Shown here piece after piece: positions 56,486 through 64,000 of a DNA stretch of 64,000 nt. This DNA comes from Semisulcospira habei (Eukaryota; Mollusca; Gastropoda; Semisulcospiridae): positions 167,055,421 to 167,119,420 of the forward strand of contig BTPG01000007.1 of the NCBI GenBank assembly GCA_036245525.1. The letters run 5' to 3'. The notes beneath the pieces were generated by a model, which was not told the origin of the DNA, did no database searches, and saw only the letters and a program-made list of their open reading frames with translations. Positions within the stretch are counted from its first letter, which is position 1. The number at the start of each line of letters is the position of its first letter. The position numbers and the translations under genes were made by a program.

Positions 56486-56880
56486 ACAGGTTAAACTCTA
56501 TATATAAAAGAGCAAAGAGCTGTCAAAATGATAGATACGTGGCCCATTCCTACCACAGACAAATTTAGACATCTAAACATTCTCGGCCTGCGCCAACAAC
56601 TTAATTTCAACAAATGCATCCTCATGCACAAGATATTAAATAACATGACACCGCAGTGTCTAACCACCAAATGTATGCCACAGCAAGAACGCGAACGGAC
56701 CTCAAGGAACAATTAATACTTTACCCTTACCTCTGCCTAGAATTGACCTCTTTAAAACTAGTTTATCCTTTTCTGGACCGTTTGTATGGAACACTATTCC
56801 TGCACATTTGAAGACTATAGCCTCACTTGGAATCTTTAAAACGAAACTTTTCGATTACCTGATGAGCCAAACATAACAAC
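56486..56880 (+). pseudogene. LINE-D RT C-terminal tail
   Basis: After a frame change at about 56420-56515: MIDTWPIPTTDKFRHLNIL, GLRQQLNFNKCILMHKIL, then in another frame LPRIDLFKTSLSFSGPFVWN and LGIFKTKLFDYL, a typical end for these proteins. Confidence 0.8.
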
Positions 56881-56949
56881 ACTGGGCATTTAAACAAACC
56901 CTGATGATTAATGCTTTCATGTAATATATGCATTTATCTATATTGTTTG

Positions 56950-56977
56950 TTTGTGTGTGTGTGTGTGTGTGTGCGTT

Positions 56978-57053
<76 letters not shown>
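56950..57053. repeat. (TG)n microsatellite
   Basis: TG repeats with GCGTTTGTGTT interruption, in the LINE-D 3' UTR. Confidence 0.97.
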
Positions 57054-57054
<1 letters not shown>

Positions 57055-57299
57055 TATAAGATGAATGTTGAGTGTTACTATTATTTTGTGTAAATAATTT
57101 TTGTTGTTGTTGTTGTTTTTTGTTGCATGAAATAATATGTGTAAATATAATTGTTTATTATTATTATTATTATTTAATCTATTTTATGTTGTAGATGTTA
57201 GCAACGGCAAGTTTGTAAAATGACGATTTGTTTCTGTCAAAACTTTTTACCGTTGATAAATAAAGTTTCATCATCATCATCTCTCTCTCTCTCTCCTTA

Positions 57300-57639
57300 C
57301 ATTTGTAAACTGATAATCCTTTGTCTTGTTGGTGTCGCTATATGCCCTTGATGCTGCTGATTCTTTGACACTGTCTTAGCTGAGTATAATATTAATGCTA
57401 TGCACTCATTTATTTCCCTTGCTTTTTGTGTTGTGGCAATTCTCCCATACCAATTTTTTTTTCCTTTCATTACTTCACCTATTGTGTTTTCCCCCGTAGT
57501 TTGTCTTCCTCTTCTTCTTATTCTTATTATTATTCTTATTATTTGCATGCTCTGTTTATTTTCCTGTTATGTTGTTTGTTTACAGGACAGCTTGTAAGAC
57601 AGGCATTGAGTTGCCTAATAAAGATTCATCATCATCATC

Positions 57640-57642
<3 letters not shown>
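57300..57642 (+). mobile_element. LINE 3'-end fragment
   Basis: Ends GTTGCCTAATAAAGATTC followed by ATC repeats, a LINE-type 3' end. No coding part retained. Confidence 0.5.
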
Positions 57643-57736
<94 letters not shown>

Positions 57737-57834
57737 ACACACACACACACCACGCACGCACGCACCACACACACACACACACACACACACACACCACACG
57801 CACGCACACACACACACACACACACACACGCACG

Positions 57835-57876
<42 letters not shown>
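57630..57876. repeat. (CAT)n, (CT)n, (CA)n compound microsatellite
   Basis: CAT to 57645, CT to 57700, then CA with CGCA interruptions to 57876. Confidence 0.97.
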
Positions 57877-57880
<4 letters not shown>

Positions 57881-58449
57881 GACAAAAGCCTCAGAATGGG
57901 TTACCTACCATTTTATGTGAAAATGGGTTCCCATATTTCTATTTATTCTAGGGCTCTGGAATTGATGCGAATGTTTAGAACTCACCTTATAACTAAGCTC
58001 TATAACTTCAAATAAAAAAGACATTTTCTAGAAACAGAGCCACTAGATGGAAAAAATGGGTTTCTACCAATAAAGTGGGTGCCTCTCACACAAAAACTGG
58101 CATTACAGTGAAAATGGGTGTCTTCACAACATTAGGCGTCTGTAATAAGGCCAAGTTCATGGAATACTTCTTTTTGACATTAATTTTTTTTCAACTTAAT
58201 GTGTATGTATGCTTTAACATTTTTAACATTGTATGGTGCAAAATTCAATAAACGCTGGCCCGTAACCTTTCGATTATGATTTTTACAGAGGAAATCTTTT
58301 AAACATTGCTGTGTGTTGTCCTTCTGAAGCAAAACAGTTTGTATCATGGCATTTATTTGAGAATCAACATAATGTATTCTGGAAATTAAAGGACTTTTTT
58401 TTAATGTACTCTGGAGTTTCAGACAAACAGCAAAAGAGCATTTGGAATA
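57877..58449. other. Non-coding stretch
   Basis: AT-rich with several ATGGGT-type phrases (AAAATGGGTT) recurring near 57910, 58055 and 58110; otherwise nothing recognised. Confidence 0.4.
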
Positions 58450-58679
58450 TTAACCCTTATCATTCGGAATACACCAGTGTGTGCAACAAGTGTGACTGAA
58501 ATAGTCCAAGGGTAGTGCCAGAATAGCTTGGCGCCTCTAGGCGCCAAGCTATTGTGGCACCACCCTTGAACTAAAGCCATTGGTCTATGTCCTCATGTGT
58601 AAGTACTCTAATGTAGCTTGCATAGAATTATGGCAGTGAACAAATTTGAAGCTTTTAGCCTCAGTATGATGCGGGTCAA
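58450..58679. mobile_element. Palindromic MITE (family 1), copy j
   Basis: TTAACCCTTATCATTCGG left end as at 5899, palindrome 58499-58573; right end mutated to GGGTCAA. Confidence 0.85.
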
Positions 58680-58733
58680 AAAGTGTTGAAAAATATGAAA
58701 GATAGAAAAAGACCCAGACGAAGAAACTAACAC

Positions 58734-58954
58734 TTAACTTATTCTACCCCAGACAAACCACAGCAAAATAAAGATCCACCATGATAGTTCAAGGGTGATG
58801 CCAGAATAGCTTGGCGCCTATGGGCGCCAAGCTACAAGATATTCTGGCATCACCCTTGAACTATCATGGTGGATCTGTGTCCTGCATTGCAACGCAGTCT
58901 TCAGAAGACGACTTCAACATTTGGGGATTCCGGTCTTGGGGTAGAATGAGTTAA
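58734..58954. mobile_element. TTAA palindromic MITE (family 1), copy k
   Basis: TTAACTTATTCTACCCCAG at the left, TTGGGGTAGAATGAGTTAA at the right; palindrome 58776-58868 with a 7-bp insertion in the right arm. Confidence 0.9.
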
Positions 58955-59296
58955 AAAGACAGAACAGAACACTGACATTAATTAATTAACTGAGAACATA
59001 AGAAATCACTTGAAACTTCAGCCTTTATTAATCACATCAAAGGTGCATGCATTTAAAAACACAGTACTTCAAATCAAACAATGAAGAGCAGTCAAACCTT
59101 TTTCTGGCAACTTTGTGATGAGGAAAACTAGTTCTTGCCTTCCGCACGTAAAGCGTTTCTGCGACTTATGTGCCTCTATTGATAAAATGAAGAGAGAAAC
59201 ATAATACAGAGTTCTAGCAAGTGCGACAAGAAAGTTTAGCTGAGCTGGTATACCTCGTCCTAGGTTAAACGCACCAGCGGTGCCAATGTTGCTATT

Positions 59297-59332
59297 TTGG
59301 CACCAGACCGGTCGCTCGGACCGGTCTGGTGC
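59297..59332. repeat. Perfect hairpin
   Basis: GCACCAGACCGGTC and GACCGGTCTGGTGC around GCTCG, a 14-bp GC-rich perfect stem. Possibly a recently mobile palindrome. Confidence 0.75.
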
Positions 59333-59699
59333 ACCCGATCGGTTTAGAGCGTGTGCTTTCTGCACCTGTAATGTGCAACCTCGGAGAAAGAATCACGTGA
59401 CCATCGTTTGATTACTGCAAAATAACATGAATAAAGAATAAACCCTTTCCCATATATGCAATCCAGCAATAATGCATCCATCCTTATGCTAGCACCACAA
59501 AACATTACGCGATTTGGCAGATTTGAAAAATAGCTTTTTTTAATCCTCAATGGAGGTGATTTTGCGACATCGGCGTCGTTTGCGGCAGAAAGCACCGTCA
59601 TAGTTGAAGTTCGAGAAATGAGCGCACTGCATGTACAATGGACTTGATTCGGTGGTGTGGGGCATGACACAAGCCTCCGTCAGTTGCAAAGTAAGGTTA

Positions 59700-60125
59700 A
59701 TGTTACACAGTATGCAAAATGATCCAGGTGTACATCAGATAAAAACAGAGCTATACACGCTGAAAACAACCGAATAATAACGCTCTTGTAATAAATCTTT
59801 ATGTTGACAATGGTTTACTTACCCCTTATTATTGTCTTTCGTCCCCAACCATTCTTCCGTTTGCAGAGTTTTAAATGTTATGCAGTATACGAAATGATCC
59901 AGGCGGACCAACCCCATAATAACACTCTTGTAATAAATCTTTATGTTGTCAATGGTTTTATTTATCTTATTATTGTCTTTTGTCCCCAGCCGGCTGTTTC
60001 ATTTTGCAAATTCAAAGGTTATACAGTATACAAAATGATCCAGGCGTCCATCAGATAAAATAGCAGGCTATACACGCTGAAACCACCCCAATAATAACAC
60101 TCTTGTAATAAAGCTGTATGAAAAC
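59700..60125 (+). repeat. 140-170-bp tandem repeat, two and a half units
   Basis: AAAATGATCCAGG recurs at about 59718, 60033 and (as GAAATGATCCAGG) 59891. Each unit carries ACTCTTGTAATAAA and, in the first two, TTATTATTGTCTTT. Confidence 0.85.
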
Positions 60126-60156
60126 GAAAATGCCGCGAGTGGCGGGGAATCTCAAT

Positions 60157-60462
60157 TCATTTCTTTTGTAACTTTTGTAACTTTTTCAGTCTGTTGCGGA
60201 TGTAGTCCTTAATGTTTGTCCAGCGCCAATGTCTAAGTGTGGGCTCTTCTGTGATTGCCTGCTGTATCTCGGCCTTTCCAGGAAGTTTGTTCATGACGAG
60301 GTGTGTCTTGAAACGAGTTTGAACAGCTTTCTCTTCAGCTTTCCCCCATGGTTTCCTTGTAAATCTAGCTTTCTTTCGAACAGGAGCTGACGCAGTACTG
60401 TCATCATCAAAACTATCTAGATTGTCATCAGGCTCTGGACGTCTTTTCTCTGTCTTGCTCAT
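60157..60462 (-). CDS. Recombinase-like gene: Myb/SANT-like C-terminus
   Basis: A basic lead VRKKARFTRKPWGKAEEKAV, then LVMNKLPGKAEIQQAITEEP and HWRWTNIKDYIRNRLKKLQK: three helices with spaced Trp residues, as in Myb/SANT-type DNA-binding domains that end this protein family. Confidence 0.72.
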   Translation of the reverse strand: MSKTEKRRPEPDDNLDSFDDDSTASAPVRKKARFTRKPWGKAEEKAVQTRFKTHLVMNKLPGKAEIQQAITEEPTLRHWRWTNIKDYIRNRLKKLQKLQKK

Positions 60463-60984
60463 TGATTCCTGTTTGTTGACTTGCTACTTGCTTCATTCAC
60501 AGGTGCTGTTTCCCCCGAGACCTCTCTGTCAGTTTCTGATGTGTCTTCATTGTCAAAGTCAATCTCTTCATCATCGCCCAGCTCAGCTCTAATGCAACTC
60601 TCAAAATCTGTCATCCCATTGTTAACTGACAGAAGAATCTTTGCCACCTTTGCCTTTTGAAGGACGTCTTGAGGTTGGCGGTAGATATGGCGATGTATCC
60701 TGATATCATGACCAAGGAAGTCTGCCAGCTGATCCTGGTCTAACTCCGAGGTGGCCATGGACTGAGCCAAAGTTGCAACCTGCTTCCGTAACTGAGTAAA
60801 TGTGAAACATGGCTGGGTATGACACCCGTGCTTCTAGCGCATGGGCCTTCAGAACATCATGACCTCTGTAAGGCCTCTGACCAGAAGGTGTGGCAAAGAT
60901 GTACTGGGAACCAGCGAGAGCTGGCACTGATTGCCTTATTTGAAGGATTCTGTCCACAGTTGTCATCATCTTCTTCGTCAGCAA
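60459..60984 (-). CDS. Recombinase-like gene: catalytic C-terminal part
   Basis: LLTKKMMTTVDRILQIRQSV, YIFATPSGQRPYRGHDVLKA, a frame change at about 60805, then LAQSMATSELDQDQLADFLG, HDIRIHRHIYRQPQDVLQKA (His/Tyr box) and an acidic linker GDDEEIDFDNEDTSETDREV. Confidence 0.75.
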
Positions 60985-61570
60985 AACGGAAACACTCCTA
61001 TTAAACTTGCCACTCGCTGAAAATGATTTACCATTTTCTTCTCAACCTCTGTGAGACCTTTCAAGATATCTTGATTGGTGATCGATCCAATCTTAGCATT
61101 TTGAAGTCTGACACCTTTATTCTCTGAACTTCTCCCCCTCGTTTTCGGTTGAAAAGTGATACAGCACAAAGAGTTGCTTTAACCACTGTCGGATAATCTT
61201 CCGAAACCATCCTTGTCTCAAGAAGCTGTTGGACCTTCCTCACATCTTCACAAGATGGGATCAGCTTGGGTTTGTTCATGGTCATTTTCCCGACCGACTG
61301 GGCTGCTGTAGCAGACACACAATCATACCAGTCCCCGTTGAAGACAGAGTCAAACCACTGCGCCTCAGAGAGCTCCTGTCGCCACCTGTCATCTGAACCC
61401 TGCCCAAGCTGTTTGGATGCTTGTGACTGTTTGATCTGTGAACATTTTTTCAAAGCATGGCCTATGCGCATTGCGAGATTGCCTTTTTTGAACTGATGAG
61501 TGTTCTCATCAAAATCTGCTAGCTGTTTTACAGACAGTACAACATGATCAAAGCTAGCTGAATTGATCAC
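60984..61570 (-). CDS. Recombinase-like gene: core N-terminal and first catalytic Arg region
   Basis: Reads INSASFDHVVLSVKQLADFD, KKGNLAMRIGHALKKC, LETRMVSEDYPTVVKATLCA and VSLFNRKRGGEVQRIKVSDF. The Arg in RKRGGE corresponds to the first catalytic Arg box of tyrosine recombinases. Loss of one A at about 61102 shifts to ITNQDILKGLTEVEKKMVNH. Confidence 0.75.
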
Positions 61571-61575
61571 AGCAT

Positions 61576-62310
61576 TTAAACTTCTAACCTCACTCTGATA
61601 ATCTTTAATAGTCTCCCTAACTCCCGCATCCTGGAGTTGATTTGTCCAGCCGTGTGTTCTTCAATGTCCCTGCAGTCAAATAATCTCTTTCCATACTCAA
61701 GAAGCAAGGGGTCAGTTCTGATAAGACAGCTTATCTCATCATCTCTCTGCCTGGCTAATACCTTATGATAGAAGGAAAATTCAACGTCTAAGGGTATTGA
61801 AAGCATTAGCCGACCACGGCGTGCCGCCTCACCTCTCTTAGCGATCTGAAACCCTCCTGGTTTCTGACAGCAACGTTTTGAGTGTACAGAGATCAACTTT
61901 TTTTGATAGAGCCCTTTGCAATGGCTACAGGCGAGAAGGTCATCTACCTTACTAGTTTTGTTGCGATACTTAGGAATCAAACATCCTGATTTGTTTTCAA
62001 GAACATCAACGTTATGCATGTAATCACCCTCATCTTGTAGTCTGATCCATGCTTGACGTCTCTGCTTTGTCCCTTTTTTCATCAACAACATTTTAGCAAC
62101 GTCTGCCTCATCTGCATGGACATCTTGTAAGTGTGTGCTCATTTTCAAGACAAGCTTGCTACACAATTTGCATGCATGTTTCTTGTCCCATTTGTACTTT
62201 CCTTTCCCTCTTTGCGACACATGCACACCTGTTTCTTCTGCAAGTGCTCTTTCCCCACCCCAAACATCATGTTCCTTCTGCCTATCCACATTCTCATTGC
62301 CACCCCTTAT
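61576..62310 (-). CDS. Recombinase-like gene: zinc-finger module
   Basis: KKHACKLCSKLVLKMSTHLQ...DVH gives a C2H2-like finger (C-x2-C...H-x4-H) and LLACSHCKGLYQKKLISVHS...KRC a second. Then LMLSIPLDVEFSFYHKVLAR and the helical LIRTDPLLLEYGKRLFD and GQINSRMRELGRLL, the start of the recombinase N-terminal helical region. The frame is lost at about 61605. Confidence 0.75.
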   Translation of the reverse strand: MRGGNENVDRQKEHDVWGGERALAEETGVHVSQRGKGKYKWDKKHACKLCSKLVLKMSTHLQDVHADEADVAKMLLMKKGTKQRRQAWIRLQDEGDYMHNVDVLENKSGCLIPKYRNKTSKVDDLLACSHCKGLYQKKLISVHSKRCCQKPGGFQIAKRGEAARRGRLMLSIPLDVEFSFYHKVLARQRDDEISCLIRTDPLLLEYGKRLFDCRDIEEHTAGQINSRMRELGRLLKIIRVRLEV

Positions 62311-62552
62311 TTAACTCCCTAACGCACACTGCACCTTGCTGATACTAGCTTCACTGACACCTGCCCACCCTGAACCTGCCACTTTGACGAAATCTAACAT
62401 AGTCGATACAATACTGTCTGTGTCAGAGATCCCAGCGATTGATGCCGACACACCGTCTGAATCCGGTGAGCTCAAGCCAGGAACAAACTCCTCGTCATCA
62501 CTATCCTTGTATTGCGATGCACTTGCACTCTCAGTCTCAGGTCCATCCCAGG
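62311..62552 (-). CDS. Recombinase-like gene: acidic N-terminal segment
   Basis: Reads WDGPETESASASQYKDSD, DEEFVPGLSSPDSDG and SDTDSIVSTMLDFVKVAG, an acidic disordered-looking segment in the same frame as the zinc-finger ORF but separated from it by TAA at 62311. The upstream pyrimidine tract on this strand suggests a 3' splice site at about 62553. Confidence 0.5.
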
Positions 62553-62893
62553 CTCCATTTGCCAATTTGGAGAAAGAAAGAAAGAAAACAAAAAGCTTCA
62601 TTAGGACAGAAACAGCCCAATTTTGGTTTAAGGGGCCTTGCACAAGAATAAAAAGAGTAATCCCGTGTATGACCGATTTACATATGTGTGACCTCGGTGA
62701 CGAGGGCTGGCTTCTGCAGCAGCAAAATCCACGTTTTTTGAAAATGTAAACAGTTTTCACACATATGTCAACCCCGCGTGACCCTTTGAGAGAGGTCACT
62801 CAAATTGGTATGTTTAAAAAGGTCTTGCCACAAAATATCCTTGGGCCAAGCTTAAAGAATGTGGCTTGAATAGTCTCCGAGAAAATGCCACTG

Positions 62894-63107
62894 TTAACTC
62901 ATTCTACCCCAGACACACCACAGCAGGATAAGGATCCACCATGATAGTTGAAGGGTGATGCCAGAATAGCTTGGCGCCTACGGGCGCCAAGCTATTCTGG
63001 CATCACCCTTCAACTATCATGGTCGATCTGTGTCCTGCACTGCAATGCAGTCTTGAGAGGACAGTGGCAAAATTTAAGGATTTTGGTGTTGGGGTAGAAT
63101 GAGTTAA
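62894..63107. mobile_element. TTAA palindromic MITE (family 1), copy l
   Basis: TTAACTCATTCTACCCCAG at the left, TTGGGGTAGAATGAGTTAA at the right. The 32-bp arms are perfectly complementary, including a G/C exchange on both arms relative to copy k. Confidence 0.92.
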
Positions 63108-63211
63108 AGTTTTAAATGGACGACGGACGGACGACCAGTGGCCCAGAACATAAACTCACTTTTGCTTCGCACGCGAGCCAATAAAATGAAGATGATCATG
63201 GAATCACTTAC

Positions 63212-63450
63212 CAGTTTGTAATTGGGAGCATTCCGCTGCCGTCTATGCACCCTCCTACCAGACGCACCCTCTGTGGCAGAGGCTGGGGGGCTATGATGCT
63301 GCAGCTGACTAATTTTGCCATGGGCCTTGGTCATGTGCCAGGAAGGGGCGTGCTTGTCCACTTCCATAGATCCCGATGGGTTTGGACATCCCGCTGCCAT
63401 CCGGCGCTGGGTGTGTGCAGAAAGTGCTGAGTGTGACCAAAACGGTGTTG
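63212..63450 (-). CDS. Possible upstream exon of the recombinase-like gene
   Basis: On the minus strand, acceptor ATGTTTGCAG and donor GTAAGTGATT enclose an open 239-bp segment (TPFWSHSALSAHTQRRMAAG ... RRQRNAPNYKL), basic at its end. Direction and position fit a 5' exon of the gene at 60157-62552, but no motif confirms it. Confidence 0.3.
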
Positions 63451-64000
63451 CTGCAAACATGTCAAATACAACCATGTAAACCATTGACATTTTGAATCAG
63501 ATATATACATAATTACTGCAGTACCCCCAGCCCCCTACGAACAATAACTGGTAATACAGTAAAAAGCGACACTTCAGTTGCACAATCCGAAAAACCTGTT
63601 CGTGGAAGTCTGTTCTTCGAATCGTGAGGCAGTTTTGCGTACGAGGATTTAAATCTGTCGCCATTTTTTTTAAAGTCATAGTGCATGCATGTGTCAAGTT
63701 ACTTTTCGATCACAATCACACATGTCAGAAAAAAAAGCAACAAAATCGCGTGACAGATTGACCTTGTAATGGTGTTATTGAACAAATTCCTTTCATTGAA
63801 GAAGAAAGCTTTTATAAAAATCGTGGGGTTCTATTATCCTTTACTACAAAACTGAGCAGAAGACGCCGACCGACCCGCGGCGGTAGCAGACGCCTCAGTT
63901 TTCTGGGCCAAACGGGTCAGTATTGGCTGACTGTGCAATTGTATCGCATTGGGAGCATCTCTCAGTTAAATAACTGCGCTGAACAAGTACATTTGGGCGT
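63451..64000. other. Non-coding end of window
   Basis: A minus-strand ATG at about 63664 opens MATDLNPRTQNCLTIRR and could be a further 5' exon. Otherwise nothing recognised. Confidence 0.3.

Larger units (their letters stand above)
60157..62552 (-). pseudogene. Tyrosine-recombinase-like gene with zinc fingers and SANT-like domain, broken
   Basis: One gene read 62552 to 60157 on the minus strand. Order: acidic Ser-rich N-terminus, two Cys/His zinc-finger-like segments, an integrase-like alpha-helical and catalytic region, an acidic linker and a C-terminal Myb/SANT-like domain. Catalytic landmarks are FNRKRGGEV (Arg), LRKQVATL (second Arg, readable across a frame change) and LGHDIRIHRHIYR (His and putative nucleophile Tyr). 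Related proteins are widespread uncharacterised, Crypton-like proteins in invertebrates and fish (family recollection, not searched). One in-frame TAA (62311-62313) and about five single-base frame changes break it. Confidence 0.72.

Noticed and set aside
62131..62342. Plus-strand ORFs opposite the recombinase-like gene
   Set aside because: Antisense shadows of the conserved minus-strand zinc-finger region.

Overview
The window reads as animal nuclear DNA that is almost wholly repetitive. I found no confidently identifiable single-copy host gene, rRNA or functional tRNA. The types of repeat (APE-type LINEs, tRNA-headed SINEs, a hAT element with introns, many TTAA-flanked palindromic MITEs, long TG/CA, CT/GA, AAT and TA microsatellites) suggest an invertebrate, most likely a marine gastropod mollusc. 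That placement is an inference from repeat style, not from a marker gene.

Layout. 0.4-3.6 kb: a decayed APE-RT LINE (LINE-A). 4.9-6.5 kb: a SINE-like repeat, a long TG microsatellite, a palindromic TTAA MITE and a local 124-bp tandem repeat. 6.5-11.9 kb: a nearly complete hAT-type DNA transposon with terminal inverted repeats and a 5-bp CATTA target duplication. Its transposase can be assembled from three phase-matched exons and carries one frameshift. 12.4-13.2 kb: a diverged 200-bp tandem repeat. 13.7-16.4 kb: SINE and MITE fragments. 17.9-19.6 kb: a degenerate LINE ORF1 with an SGNH-esterase-like tail. 21.4-26.5 kb: a decayed I-type LINE (LINE-B) with gag zinc knuckles, endonuclease, RT and RNase H. 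27.3-28.0 kb: a 3' LINE fragment (LINE-C). 28-43 kb: microsatellites, minisatellites (20-bp and 43-bp units), SINEs and palindromic MITEs. 44.3-46.8 kb: two same-orientation SINEs bracketing an unidentified Pro/Thr-rich minus-strand ORF. 47-54 kb: more MITEs, two copies of a 600-bp non-autonomous element, and a 27-bp array grown inside a palindromic MITE. 54.3-57.3 kb: a decayed LINE (LINE-D) whose RT has lost exactly its catalytic Ala-Asp-Asp. 60.1-62.6 kb, minus strand: a broken tyrosine-recombinase-like gene with N-terminal zinc fingers and a C-terminal Myb/SANT-like domain.

How the parts relate. The LINEs could have supplied reverse transcriptase to the SINEs, several of which share a CGTTAA-type 3' tail and two of which show clear target duplications. 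The palindromic elements form at least three sequence families with a common TTAACCC-type end, typical of piggyBac-like non-autonomous elements; no piggyBac transposase lies in the window. Most long ORFs are broken by single-base indels, often at homopolymers. These may be real decay or uncorrected long-read errors, and sequence alone cannot decide.
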